The notes beneath the pieces are model-generated. The model worked only from the letters and a program-made list of their open reading frames with translations, ran no database searches and was not told the DNA's origin. The position numbers were made by a program, and so were the translations under genes. From Leucobacter chromiireducens subsp. chromiireducens (GTDB lineage Bacteria > Actinomycetota > Actinomycetes > Actinomycetales > Microbacteriaceae): 64,000 nt of DNA. Below are positions 17,504 through 26,697 of the stretch, in pieces. The stretch covers positions 248,001-312,000 of the forward strand of contig NZ_QYAD01000001.1 of NCBI RefSeq assembly GCF_016758255.1, read 5' to 3'. How positions within the stretch are numbered: the first letter of the stretch is position 1; each line of letters begins with the position of its first letter.

Positions 17504-18784
17504 AAACACGAGGGCAGGGTGGGTGACTCGCCACCAGAGATCCGGCTCAGCGATCCGCTCTGCCGCGACGACGGGCACCTCGCTGGTGCCCTCCGGAGTG
17601 GTCACCGCGATGCTTCCCACTCTCTGGCGGGCGGGGCCCCAGCTCGCGGCGTCGAGCGTCACCTCGCGGCTCGCGCTCTCGCCGGCGAGCAGCACCGCCG
17701 CGGCGCCGCCATCTGCGATGAGCGGAATCTCCGTGCCCTCGATGGTGGTTGCCGTGCCGACGAGCTCTTCGGGGTGCACGAGCTGCACCTGCCGCGTCGC
17801 GTCCCCCATTCCGGTGAAGAGGGTGCTCGTGTCGTGCGCCCGCTCCGGGCCGGAGTTGCGACCCAGCACGGCGGCGACCCGCACGACGTCACGGCCGTTC
17901 GCATTGGCCTCCTGGGCGGCGACGAGGTTTGATCCCGCAGCGCCGGAGGTGCCCGTCTTGAGCCCGATGACGCCGGGCAGCTTGGTAAGCAGCGGATTCG
18001 TGTTCGTGACCTCGCCGATCCCCCAGGGCAGCTCTGCGCTCGGCGTGCGAATGAGCTCCGCGATGACGGGCTCGTTGAGCGCGAGCTTCGCGATCCGTAC
18101 TACATCGGCGGCCGAGGCGACGTTGCTCTCGTCCATGCCGGTCGGCTCGGCAAGCGACAGCGACCCCAGCCCGTTTCGCTTCGCCCACTCGGCCACGGCG
18201 CTCGAAAACTCCTCGCCCTCCCCAATCGTCTCGGCCGCGTACGCCGCCATGAAATCGTTCGCGGACGGAAGGAGCGAGAGCGTGAGCATCTGCCGGGTCG
18301 TGACCTCCGTGCCGATCGGGATCGGGTAGGCGATCCCCGAGAGCGCCTGATAGCCGCGCGTACGTGCGGCGTCCTCAGCGCTCCACACGTGCACTGGTCC
18401 GTCCTCGTCAGCGGCGAGTGGTGCGCGCTCGAGCCCCACGAGCACGGTGACGAGCTTTGAGATGCTCGCGATCGGGCGTGGGGTGTCGTCGTTGCTCCAG
18501 ACCTCGTCGCTGCCGAGCCACCCGATCGCCGCGGGGCCCCGCTGCGCGTCGACCGTGGCCTGTGCGCGCTGCGTGAGCTCCTCGGCTGCTGCCGCGGCGG
18601 CGAGATTGGCGGGATCCTCCTCGATGCTCGTTGCGAGAGTGAGCTTGGGATCGGGGAGCGGGGTGACCGCGCAGGCCACCGTGTAGCCGCCGAGCACCAG
18701 TCCCGTCGTGAGGAGGCCGATCGCCCAGGCACGCCCCGGGCGCCGCCGCTTCTCTGCCTGCTCCGCGGCGGGTGTGGTGCGCAT
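17492..18784 (-). CDS. dacA: D-alanyl-D-alanine carboxypeptidase (low-molecular-weight PBP, S11 type)
   Basis: This 430-residue membrane-anchored enzyme trims the terminal D-Ala from peptidoglycan stem peptides. An uncleaved-looking signal anchor spans residues 18-40. The three active-site motifs are intact: SISK (107-110), SAN (174-176) and KTGT (276-279). It faces outward. TAGGCT sits six bases before ATG 18784, so the mRNA is probably leaderless. It is divergent from the thiolase gene. Length is typical of actinobacterial S11 carboxypeptidases; I use dacA as a generic symbol. Confidence 0.9.
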   Translation of the reverse strand: MRTTPAAEQAEKRRRPGRAWAIGLLTTGLVLGGYTVACAVTPLPDPKLTLATSIEEDPANLAAAAAAEELTQRAQATVDAQRGPAAIGWLGSDEVWSNDDTPRPIASISKLVTVLVGLERAPLAADEDGPVHVWSAEDAARTRGYQALSGIAYPIPIGTEVTTRQMLTLSLLPSANDFMAAYAAETIGEGEEFSSAVAEWAKRNGLGSLSLAEPTGMDESNVASAADVVRIAKLALNEPVIAELIRTPSAELPWGIGEVTNTNPLLTKLPGVIGLKTGTSGAAGSNLVAAQEANANGRDVVRVAAVLGRNSGPERAHDTSTLFTGMGDATRQVQLVHPEELVGTATTIEGTEIPLIADGGAAAVLLAGESASREVTLDAASWGPARQRVGSIAVTTPEGTSEVPVVAAERIAEPDLWWRVTHPALVFGWA

Positions 18785-18890
18785 TCGCCCAGCCTACTGG
18801 CCGCGCCAGGACGGTTCTGTGCGGCGTTACGCCTGCGCGGCCATGCGGTCGTGCAACAGGTCAGGCTGCACAGCCGCCGCGTGCTGGGCT

Positions 18891-18930
18891 GTGCCAGGAT
18901 GCAGCCGGCTGCCCGGCCCGGCCCTGGCAC
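18891..18930. promoter_or_regulatory. Inverted repeat upstream of the thiolase gene
   Basis: GTGCCAGG (18891-18898) and CCTGGCAC (18923-18930) are perfect 8-base arms 24 bases apart, with GCAGCCGGCTGC between them. A CACAAT -10-like word overlaps the right arm. It could be an operator or an mRNA hairpin. Confidence 0.35.
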
Positions 18931-18992
18931 AATGGCCGTACTCGCGGGCGCGCACGCGCACCGCCGGATCCAACGTCGCCCGAGGAGGCCCC

Positions 18993-20165
18993 ATGTCTGC
19001 ACTGATCGCGGGATACGCGCGCACCCCCTTCACCCGCTTCACCGGTCAGCTTGCCGCGCAGCCCGCGACCGTGCTCGGCGCACACGCGACGAAGGCCGCG
19101 CTCGAGCGTGCGGGGGTCTCGCCGGAGCAGGTCGACACGCTCGTCGCCGGGCAGGTGCTGCAGGCTGGCGCGGGACAGAACCCCGCGCGCCAGACCGCGG
19201 TTGCTGCGGGCATCCCGCTCAACGTCCCCGCGATCACCCTGAACGCCGTGTGCCTCTCCGGCGCTGAGGCCGTGTCGCAGGCCGTGCGCCTCATCAACGC
19301 GGGCGAGGCCGAGATCGTTGTCGCGGTCGGCCAGGAGTCCATGTCGCTCGCGCCGCACGTCATGCCGCTCCGTGCGGGCACGAAGTACGGCACCGCGCAG
19401 ATGGTCGACACGGTCGAGCGCGATGGGCTCTCCGATGCGTTCGACCAGGTCGCCATGGGGGCGCTCACCGAGCAGGGCAATACGCCGCTCGCGCTGACCC
19501 GCGAGGAACAGGACGCGTTTGCGGCGGCCTCGCACCAGCGCGCAGCGGCCTCGGCGGAGTTCCTCGCAGCAGAGATCGCGCCGTTCACGGTCACCTCGCG
19601 CCGCGGCGACACGGTCGTTTCGGCGGACGACGGTGTGCGCGCTGACACCACGGCCGAGGGGCTCGCGGGCCTCCGCCCCGCGTTCGCGAAGGACGGCACG
19701 ATCACTGCTGGCAACGCCTCGCAGATCACGGACGGCGCCGCCGCACTCGTCATCGTGAGCGAGGCTGCCGCGGAGCGCCTCGGCCTCACCCCCATCGCGC
19801 GCGTCGAAGCGACCGCGTTCGTTGCCGGCCCCGACACTCACCTGCACTCACAGCCGTCGCGCGCGATCGCGGCGGCGCTCGCAAAGATCGACGGAGTGGC
19901 AGCCGGAGACCTCGCGGCGGTGGAGATCAACGAGGCCTTTGCCGCGGTGGGCATCCAGTCGACCCGCGAGTTGGGCATCGATCCCGCAATCGTCAACCAG
20001 CACGGTGGCGCGATTGCGCTCGGGCACCCCATCGGGGCCTCGGGTGCGCGCATTGTTGGCACGCTCGCCCGCCAACTCGCGGCGGCGGGAGCAGGCTCGC
20101 TCGGCGCGATCGGCATCTGCGGCGGTGGCGGCCAGGGCTCCGCGGTGGTGCTCCGCGCCCTCTAG
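18993..20165 (+). CDS. Acetyl-CoA C-acetyltransferase (thiolase)
   Basis: This 390-residue enzyme condenses two acetyl-CoA to acetoacetyl-CoA or cleaves 3-ketoacyl-CoA. The nucleophilic cysteine is in NAVCLSGAEA (about residue 88). The C-terminal GHPIGASGARIVG holds the catalytic His, and the second Cys is in GICGGGGQGSA. GAGGAGG ends four bases before ATG 18993. It is a single-gene unit between divergent dacA and the palindromic element at 20211, which probably ends or stabilises its transcript. Confidence 0.93.
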   Translation: MSALIAGYARTPFTRFTGQLAAQPATVLGAHATKAALERAGVSPEQVDTLVAGQVLQAGAGQNPARQTAVAAGIPLNVPAITLNAVCLSGAEAVSQAVRLINAGEAEIVVAVGQESMSLAPHVMPLRAGTKYGTAQMVDTVERDGLSDAFDQVAMGALTEQGNTPLALTREEQDAFAAASHQRAAASAEFLAAEIAPFTVTSRRGDTVVSADDGVRADTTAEGLAGLRPAFAKDGTITAGNASQITDGAAALVIVSEAAAERLGLTPIARVEATAFVAGPDTHLHSQPSRAIAAALAKIDGVAAGDLAAVEINEAFAAVGIQSTRELGIDPAIVNQHGGAIALGHPIGASGARIVGTLARQLAAAGAGSLGAIGICGGGGQGSAVVLRAL

Positions 20166-20210
20166 GGCTCCTTAGCCCCACCCGCCCCGTCCCCTCGCCC
20201 CCCGCGGATC

Positions 20211-20271
20211 GGGGTCACTTGGGCAGGGTGTCGGAGGCCTGCCCGGCGCGACACCCTGCCCAAGTGACCCC
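20211..20271. repeat. REP-like palindromic element, copy 1
   Basis: A perfect 23 bp inverted repeat (20211-20233 with 20249-20271) has a 15-base loop. The arm core TCACTTGGGCAGGGTGTCG is shared exactly with the element at 34031. The loops differ, but both are 15 bases. It lies between the thiolase gene and the FUSC gene, 46 bases after the thiolase stop. It may act as a terminator, but its repetition suggests a dispersed element. Confidence 0.8.
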
Positions 20272-20351
20272 GAATCGGGGCGGGCGAGGGCGGCCGCGGC
20301 ATATAGCCTCGATGGGGGCGTGTTTGCGCCCCACGGGAGTGAAGGTGGCGC

Positions 20352-21425
20352 GTGCACACGGTTCGGAGAGCACTACGAGCGGCAGGGGCCGCGATCCGAA
20401 GCCTCTTCGCGCTACCCCCGAACCCGGGGCCGCGGCACTGGATCGCGCTGCGCGCGGCCGCCTCGATGGGGGTGCCGCTTGCGACCCTCACCGCGCTCGG
20501 GCGACCCGACCTCGGACTGCAGGCCGGCACTGGCGCCTTTCTCGCCCTCTTCTACGCGGGACTCGGCGCGGCCGAGCGCGCACGCGTGCTCCCCGTGGTG
20601 GGCGCCGTGCTGCTGTCCTGCGCCGCGCTCGGCACCTGGCTCGCCCCGTCGCACCTGCTCACCGCTGTGGGCCTCGTCGTCGTCTCGATCGCGGTGAGCG
20701 CGTTCGCGTTCGGATGCCGGGTGGGCCCGCCCGGTCCCGTCTTCTTCGTGCTCATGTTCGGCCTCGCCGGCACCATCACGGGCGTGCACGACGGCGTACG
20801 GGTGACGGAGCCTGCGGTGTTCCTGAGCGCGCTCGCCGCCGGGCTGCTCTTCTCGTACCTGCTTGCCCTCCTGCCGCTCCTGCGGCGCACGGAACGCGCG
20901 AAGCCCGCTCGCCCCTTCCGTGAGCTGCTGCCCCGCCTCTGGCTCGGCGCGGGTGAGCAGCAACTCGTGGTGCGCATCGCTCTCGTCGCGGCACTCGGCG
21001 CGCTCATCAGCGTGCTCTGGCTCGATCCGCAGCGCGCGTACTGGACGGTCTCAACCGGGATCGCGGTGGTGGGGCTCAGTGCCGTGCGCAGCCACTCCCT
21101 CGGACGTGGGGTGCACCGCACCGCGGGCACACTGCTCGGCGCTGCGCTGTTCCTCGTGATTGCCCCGCTCGGCGAACACACGTGGATCTTCGTCGCGCTC
21201 CTCACCGCCCTGCAGTTTCTCATCGAGCTCGTGGTCGTGCGCAACTACGCGTTTGCGCTCGTATTCATCACGCCGCTGGTGCTGCTGATCACCTCGGCGG
21301 CCGCCGGTGGCGCCGACCCGTTTGCCACCGCGGGGGAGCGGGTGCTCGACACTGCCGTCGGTTCGGCCCTCGCGATCCTTTCCGCCGTGGTGCACCGCCC
21401 GCCGCGACAGGCGCAGCCGAACTAG
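20352..21425 (+). CDS. FUSC-family membrane protein (aromatic acid exporter-like)
   Basis: This 357-residue protein has two blocks of about five hydrophobic segments each (roughly residues 30-175 and 205-345). They are joined by a basic linker, as in the FUSC family that includes AaeB-type efflux proteins. WTVSTGIAVVG followed by RGVHRTAGTLLGA matches the second FUSC repeat. Export of aromatic acids or similar anions is the family expectation. Start GTG 20352 has GAAGG about six bases upstream. Its stop overlaps that of the opposite MFS gene within a shared CTAG. Confidence 0.82.
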   Translation: MHTVRRALRAAGAAIRSLFALPPNPGPRHWIALRAAASMGVPLATLTALGRPDLGLQAGTGAFLALFYAGLGAAERARVLPVVGAVLLSCAALGTWLAPSHLLTAVGLVVVSIAVSAFAFGCRVGPPGPVFFVLMFGLAGTITGVHDGVRVTEPAVFLSALAAGLLFSYLLALLPLLRRTERAKPARPFRELLPRLWLGAGEQQLVVRIALVAALGALISVLWLDPQRAYWTVSTGIAVVGLSAVRSHSLGRGVHRTAGTLLGAALFLVIAPLGEHTWIFVALLTALQFLIELVVVRNYAFALVFITPLVLLITSAAAGGADPFATAGERVLDTAVGSALAILSAVVHRPPRQAQPN

Positions 21426-22660
21426 GGGCGCGCCTCGAACACCATGCGGCCGCGGCCGAGCAAAATCCCCGCAACGAGCTGCACCGCCCCCACCGCGAGC
21501 ACCAACCAGAGCGGCAGGATCCACCCCCCGCTGGACGCGGCGAGCCAGCCGAAGAGCGCGGGTCCCGCCGCGGCGATGAGATAGCCGATCGATTGGGCCA
21601 TGCCCGACAGCGCGCTCGCGGCCTCCGAGCTCTGCGCGCGGATGGCCATGTAGAGCATGGACAGGCTGAGCGACGCACCCGACGCGAACCCGCCGAGCAA
21701 TACCCAGTGCAGGCCGGGGCCGGGGATCAGCACCACGCACGCGAAGGTTCCCGCGATCAAGATTGGGATCACGGCCGGCAGCCAGCGCTCCTGTGTGCCG
21801 CGGAACATGAGCGGCAGGCAGAGGGAGCCGAGGATGCTGACGAGCTGGTAGAACATCACGTCGAGGCCCGCATCGACCGCCGAGCTGCCCTGCGACACCT
21901 GGATCGGCGCGAGCCACGTGGCGATCATGTAGAACAGCATCGCCTGCGAACCCTGGTACACGGCGACTGTCCAAGCGACCGGGTCGCGCCAGATTCGGCG
22001 CCCCACGCGGTCGTTCGTGGTGCCCCGCATGCTCGATGTGAGCGGGAGCGCTTCGTATCGCTGCGGTGCTGGTTCACCGCGGGTGGCCGAGAGCCAGGCG
22101 ACGAGCGCGACGGGAATGAGTGCGCCGCTCGTGAGGAGCGCGATGCGCCACCCCAGCTCGCCCGTGCTGGTTTCGACGTGGGAGATGGGAACGACGAGGC
22201 CGGCCGCAAGCGCGCCAATGCCGCCGAGCAGCGCCGTGTAGATGCCCATCACCGTGGGCACGCGGGCACTGAAGTCGCGCCGGATCACGACAGGGAGGAG
22301 CACGTTGCCGATGGCGAGCGCCGCACCGATGAGGGCGGTGCCGAACCAGAGGTTGAGCTCGCTTCCGGGAAGCGAGCGCCACACGGTGCCCGCGGTGAGT
22401 GCCACGAGCGACCAGCTGATGGTGCGTGAGAGCCCGAACCTAAGGCTGAGCCCGTGCGCGAGTGGGGAGACGAGTGACCACGCGATGAGTGGCACGGAGG
22501 CCAACCCGCCGAGCGCCGCCGGGGCCACCCCGCGGTCTGCCGCGATCTGCTCGAGGAGCGGGCCGACGCCCGTGATGGTCATCCGCATATTCGCCGCGAG
22601 CAGGCATACCGCAACGAAGAGAAGGCCCCAGTTGCGGGGCCGAGCAGCGGCGTCGGTCAC
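21422..22660 (-). CDS. MFS transporter, CynX/NimT-like
   Basis: This 412-residue protein has 12 predicted membrane segments. The first helix reads LFVAVCLLAANMRMTITGVGPLL in part, with the AANMRxxITxVGPLL pattern typical of CynX/NimT (cyanate or nitroimidazole efflux) transporters. Start GTG 22660 has TAGGGT six bases upstream, a leaderless arrangement. Substrate unknown. It is convergent with FUSC, with overlapping stop codons. Confidence 0.85.
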   Translation of the reverse strand: MTDAAARPRNWGLLFVAVCLLAANMRMTITGVGPLLEQIAADRGVAPAALGGLASVPLIAWSLVSPLAHGLSLRFGLSRTISWSLVALTAGTVWRSLPGSELNLWFGTALIGAALAIGNVLLPVVIRRDFSARVPTVMGIYTALLGGIGALAAGLVVPISHVETSTGELGWRIALLTSGALIPVALVAWLSATRGEPAPQRYEALPLTSSMRGTTNDRVGRRIWRDPVAWTVAVYQGSQAMLFYMIATWLAPIQVSQGSSAVDAGLDVMFYQLVSILGSLCLPLMFRGTQERWLPAVIPILIAGTFACVVLIPGPGLHWVLLGGFASGASLSLSMLYMAIRAQSSEAASALSGMAQSIGYLIAAAGPALFGWLAASSGGWILPLWLVLAVGAVQLVAGILLGRGRMVFEARP

Positions 22661-22762
22661 GAATGGACCCTATCGGACTTCGGGCCCCTCCTCGCGCGGC
22701 TGAGTGTCCGGGGCGCCCGCAGTGCCCCCGCTCCGACGCCGGGCGGGGACCCTGCGCTGCGG

Positions 22763-23593
22763 CTAGTGGCCGAACTCGTCGGCGTCGTGGTGCAGCGGGG
22801 CGCCGGTATCGAGTGCCGTGATTGCGGCCATTTCGCTCGGGGTAAGGGCGAAATCGAAGATGTCGAGGTTTTCCCGTTGCCGCGCGGGGTTCGCCGACTT
22901 CGGTGCGGCCGCATTGCCCTGCTGCACGTGCCAGCGAAGCGTGATCTGCGCCGGGGTTTTCCCGTGGGCGGCCGCCGCGTCGGCAATCGCCGGGGCGCTG
23001 AGGAACGCGCCGCCGCGGCCGAGCGGCGTGTACGCGGTGGTCACGATGCCGTGCGCGCGATTCGCCTCCTGCAGCTCGGGCTGCGTGTGCTCGGGATCGA
23101 GCTGAATCTGGTTCACCTCGGGCACGATGCCCGCGTCGATCACCCGCGCGAGGTGCGTCGGCTTGAAATTCGACACCCCGAGCGCGCGGATCAGCCCTTC
23201 CTGGCGGAGCTCGGCAAGTCCGCGCACGGCCTCGATGTAGCGATCCTGGTCCGGGTTGGGCCAGTGCACGAGAAAGAGATCGATGGTGTCCACGCCGAGC
23301 CGCTGGCAGCTCGCCTCGAACGCCGCGCGTACGCCGTCGACACTGTGCCAGGCGCGATTGAACTTCGTGGTGATGAACACCTCGTCGCGCGGCAGACCCG
23401 AGCGACGGATCCCCTCGGCGACCCCGCGCTCGTTGCCGTAGTTCTCTGCCGTGTCGATGTGACGGTACCCGGCGGCGAGGGCGGACTCGACGGCGTTGGC
23501 GGTCTCCGCGTCATTCATCGGCCAGGTGCCCAACGCGAGGGCGGGCATCGCGGCCCCGCCGGAGAGCTGGATCGTGGGTGCAAGCGTGACCAT
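22763..23593 (-). CDS. Aldo/keto reductase (2,5-diketo-D-gluconate reductase type)
   Basis: This 276-residue NADPH-dependent carbonyl reductase has the catalytic tetrad Asp and Tyr in IDTAENYGNE, Lys in FITTKFNR and His in FLVHWPNP. The AKR5-like length and GVSNF motif are normal. ATG 23593 is preceded by GAAGGAG five bases upstream; the much longer reading frame upstream of it is not coding. It is divergent from the HPP gene. Substrates could be small aldehydes or keto acids. Confidence 0.9.
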   Translation of the reverse strand: MVTLAPTIQLSGGAAMPALALGTWPMNDAETANAVESALAAGYRHIDTAENYGNERGVAEGIRRSGLPRDEVFITTKFNRAWHSVDGVRAAFEASCQRLGVDTIDLFLVHWPNPDQDRYIEAVRGLAELRQEGLIRALGVSNFKPTHLARVIDAGIVPEVNQIQLDPEHTQPELQEANRAHGIVTTAYTPLGRGGAFLSAPAIADAAAAHGKTPAQITLRWHVQQGNAAAPKSANPARQRENLDIFDFALTPSEMAAITALDTGAPLHHDADEFGH

Positions 23594-23716
23594 GGGACTC
23601 CTTCTCATCGGTACCTCCACCCTACGAGGCGCCGCCGACACATTGGGTGAATGGTCGCCTCGGTAAAATACGCGAGTGCCGCAGCGTCGGTGTGTGAGCG
23701 TGAAGGAGTGGGTCGA

Positions 23717-24244
23717 GTGCGTGGTCTGTGGCGTTCGGGGCAGCCGCGGCTGCCGTGGCGACGGCTGGTGCTTGCGGTACTGGGGGTGGCGCTTGTGGTC
23801 GCCCTCCTCGGGCTGCTCGGGGGAGCGGTCGATTTGACGCTGCTCTTCCTCGGCTTCGCGCCGAGTTGTCTGCTCGTGTATCTGCTCCCCGAGGCCCCCG
23901 TGTCGCAGCCGAGCGCGGTGGTGGGCGGGCACTTCGTCTCGGCCCTGGTTGGCGTGGGCGCTGCGGCGCTCCTTCCGCTGAGCTGGTGGAGTGCGGCGCT
24001 CGCCGCAGGGGTGGCCACCGCGGCAATGGCGCTCCTGCGCATCATCCACCCACCCGCGGTCGCGACGGCGGTGGTGGCGCTCGCCTCTGGCGCGGGCTGG
24101 ATGTTCCTGCTGTTTCCCGCGCTCGCCGCCCCCGTGCTCATCGTCGCGGTGGCGCTCGTGTACCACCGCTTCACCGGGGTGCAGTACCCCGCGCCCGGCT
24201 TGATGGGCGGCGGCCGCGTGGAGCGGCACCCGCGGGACGAGTAG
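23717..24244 (+). CDS. HPP-family integral membrane protein
   Basis: This 175-residue protein has four hydrophobic segments. It carries the family marks [27 protein letters not shown] and the eponymous HPP in [20 protein letters not shown] proteins have been linked to nitrite transport in plants and cyanobacteria; the role here is unknown. I start at GTG 23717, eight bases after GAAGGAG. The ATG at 23651 would add residues with no family similarity and run into the divergent promoter region. Confidence 0.8.
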   Translation: MRGLWRSGQPRLPWRRLVLAVLGVALVVALLGLLGGAVDLTLLFLGFAPSCLLVYLLPEAPVSQPSAVVGGHFVSALVGVGAAALLPLSWWSAALAAGVATAAMALLRIIHPPAVATAVVALASGAGWMFLLFPALAAPVLIVAVALVYHRFTGVQYPAPGLMGGGRVERHPRDE

Positions 24245-24313
24245 CGTCCGAGGGGCGAGAGTTCATCGCAAATTCAGCAGTTTCTCTGGCGGGATCGGTT
24301 CCTTTCGGTTAAA

Positions 24314-24334
24314 CTTGAGTCAACAACACTCAAG
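24314..24334. promoter_or_regulatory. HAIR element (HspR operator) upstream of clpB
   Basis: CTTGAGT-N7-ACTCAAG is an exact match to the HAIR consensus bound by HspR. A TAAACT -10-like hexamer (24310-24315) overlaps its left arm, so bound HspR would block RNA polymerase. The hspR gene is at 48615. Confidence 0.93.
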
Positions 24335-24404
24335 TTTGCGGCGAAGGTCCGGCGCAGCCGCCCGGACGCATCGCTGCGCGGCACTGCGAACGGAAGGGAC
24401 CCAC

Positions 24405-26573
24405 ATGCAGGCAAACTGGCAGCCCGCCCAGGGCGAGGGCGAACAGTCCGCCCTCGAGCAGTTCGGCGTCAATCTCACCGAGGTCGCCCGCTCGGGCAAG
24501 CTCGACCCGGTGATCGGGCGTGACTCCGAGATTCGTCGGGTGAGCCAGGTGCTCACCCGACGCACCAAGAACAACCCCGTCCTCATCGGCGAGCCCGGTG
24601 TCGGCAAGACCGCCGTGGTGGAGGGCCTCGCCCAGCGCATCGTCGCGGGCGACGTCGCCGAGTCACTGAAGGACAAGGAACTCATCTCCCTGGACATCTC
24701 CGCGCTCATCGCGGGCGCGAAGTACCGGGGAGAGTTCGAGGAGCGCATGAAGGCGGTGCTCGCCGAAATCAAGGAGTCGGACGGCAAGTTCATCACCTTC
24801 ATCGACGAGTTGCACACGCTCATGGGCGCGGGCGGTGGCGAAAGCTCCGTTGCGGCTTCGCAGATGCTGAAGCCTATGCTGGCGCGCGGAGAGCTGCGCC
24901 TCATCGGTGCAACCACGCTCGACGAGTACCGCGAGTACATCGAGAAGGATGCTGCGCTCGAGCGGCGCTTCCAGCAGGTCTATGTGGGCGAGCCGTCCGT
25001 GGAGGACACGGTGGCGATCCTGCGCGGATTGAAGGAGCGCTACGAGGCGCACCACAAGGTGACGATTGCCGACTCGGCCCTCGTCGCCGCGGCCGCGCTG
25101 TCGAACCGCTACATCACTGCGCGCCAGCTGCCGGACAAGGCGATCGACCTGATCGACGAGGCCGCGAGCCGGCTGCGCATGGAGATCGATTCCGCGCCGA
25201 TGGAGATCGACGAGCTGCGCCGTGCGGTCGACCGCCTGAAGCTCGAGGAGCTCGCCCTGAAGAAGGAGAAGGACGACGCGTCGAAGGAGCGTCTCGCGAA
25301 GCTTCGCGACGACCTTGGTGAGAAGCAGGCGGAGCTCGACGTGCTCGAGGCGCGCTGGGAGCGCGAGCGCGCAAGCCTGAACCGCGTGGGTGAGCTGCGC
25401 GAGAAGCTCGACCAGCTGCGCATGGCCGCCGAGGTGGCGCAGCGCGAGGGCCAGCTCGAGAAGGCGTCGAAGCTGCTCTACGGGGAAATCCCGGTGATCC
25501 AGAAGCAGCTCACCGAAGCCGAGAATGCCGAGGCCGCCGACGAGGTGAGCGGTGAGCCGCGCATGGTCAACGAGCAGGTGACCGATGAGGACATCGCGGG
25601 TGTGGTTGCCGCGTGGACTGGGATTCCGGTGGGTCGACTCCTGCAGGGCGAGACCGAGAAACTGCTCGCGCTCGAGAGTGAACTCGGCAAGCGGCTCATC
25701 GGACAGAGCGACGCGGTTGGCGCGGTCGCGGATGCCGTGCGGCGCACGCGCGCTGGCATCGCGGACCCGAACCGGCCGACGGGCTCGTTCCTGTTCCTTG
25801 GCCCGACGGGTGTCGGCAAGACGGAGCTCGCGAAGGCGCTCGCCGAGTTCCTCTTTGACGACGAGCACGCGATGGTGCGCATCGACATGAGCGAGTACGG
25901 CGAGAAGCACTCGGTCTCGCGCCTCGTCGGTGCGCCTCCCGGGTACGTCGGCTACGAGCAGGGCGGGCAGCTCACCGAAGCGGTGCGGCGTCGGCCGTAC
26001 TCCGTCGTGCTGCTCGACGAGGTCGAGAAGGCGCACCCCGAGGTGTTCGATGTGCTGCTCCAGGTGCTCGACGATGGGCGGCTCACCGACGGGCAGGGCC
26101 GTACGGTCGACTTCCGCAACGTGATCCTCATCCTCACCTCGAACCTGGGCAGCCAGTACTTGGTCGATCAGGATCTCGCGTGGCCCGAGAAGGAGGCCGC
26201 CGTGCGCGAGACGGTGCGGCGGGCCTTCAAGCCTGAGTTCATCAACCGACTCGATGAGATGGTCATCTTCCACCCGCTCTCCGAGGAGAACCTGGCACAG
26301 ATCGTCGAGTTGGCAATCGACCGGATGCAGGCGCGGCTCTCGGATCGCCGCCTCACCCTCGCGGTGACCCCCGAGGCGCGCGGCTGGCTCGCCTCGCGCG
26401 GCTACGACCCGAGCTACGGTGCGCGCCCGCTGCGCCGCCTCATGCAGAAAGAGATCGACGACCGTCTGGCCCGTGCGATCCTCTCCGGCGAGGTGCGCGA
26501 CGGCTCAGCCGTGCGAGTGGACGTCGCCCCCGACGGGGGCTCGCTCGCTCTCGCCGTGATGCCGGAGCACTAG
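24405..26573 (+). CDS. clpB: ClpB-type disaggregase lacking the N-terminal domain
   Basis: This is a 722-residue AAA+ ATPase that extracts polypeptides from aggregates together with DnaK. Two ATPase modules are seen: Walker A GEPGVGKT (62-69) and GPTGVGKTE (about 466), with matching [10 protein letters not shown] and [11 protein letters not shown]alker B motifs. Between them lies the coiled-coil M-domain (about residues 260-385, rich in [17 protein letters not shown] heptads), which marks ClpB rather than ClpC. The Clp N-domain (about 145 residues) is missing: the protein begins right at the linker before NBD1. GGAAGGGA precedes ATG 24405. The perfect HAIR operator upstream puts it in the HspR heat-shock regulon. 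Confidence 0.9.
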   Translation: MQANWQPAQGEGEQSALEQFGVNLTEVARSGKLDPVIGRDSEIRRVSQVLTRRTKNNPVLIGEPGVGKTAVVEGLAQRIVAGDVAESLKDKELISLDISALIAGAKYRGEFEERMKAVLAEIKESDGKFITFIDELHTLMGAGGGESSVAASQMLKPMLARGELRLIGATTLDEYREYIEKDAALERRFQQVYVGEPSVEDTVAILRGLKERYEAHHKVTIADSALVAAAALSNRYITARQLPDKAIDLIDEAASRLRMEIDSAPMEIDELRRAVDRLKLEELALKKEKDDASKERLAKLRDDLGEKQAELDVLEARWERERASLNRVGELREKLDQLRMAAEVAQREGQLEKASKLLYGEIPVIQKQLTEAENAEAADEVSGEPRMVNEQVTDEDIAGVVAAWTGIPVGRLLQGETEKLLALESELGKRLIGQSDAVGAVADAVRRTRAGIADPNRPTGSFLFLGPTGVGKTELAKALAEFLFDDEHAMVRIDMSEYGEKHSVSRLVGAPPGYVGYEQGGQLTEAVRRRPYSVVLLDEVEKAHPEVFDVLLQVLDDGRLTDGQGRTVDFRNVILILTSNLGSQYLVDQDLAWPEKEAAVRETVRRAFKPEFINRLDEMVIFHPLSEENLAQIVELAIDRMQARLSDRRLTLAVTPEARGWLASRGYDPSYGARPLRRLMQKEIDDRLARAILSGEVRDGSAVRVDVAPDGGSLALAVMPEH

Positions 26574-26583
26574 GCGCGAGGCT

Positions 26584-26632
26584 GCGGCCCGGCCGTTCCC
26601 CGAACACGAAGTTCCAGGAATGGCCGGGCCGC
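26584..26632 (+). terminator. Terminator after clpB
   Basis: A 16 bp stem (26584-26599 with 26617-26632, one wobble pair) closes a 17-base loop ten bases after the clpB stop. Confidence 0.88.
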
Positions 26633-26697
26633 GGCGTGCGTTGGCCCCAGTGGGGCGCCGACTGGTCGGCCCCACCGCATTCACCGAAGGAGTCGAC

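Noticed and set aside
23651-23716. ATG 23651 as start of the HPP protein
   Set aside because: The extra 22 residues have no family match and the GAAGGAG at 23702 points to GTG 23717.
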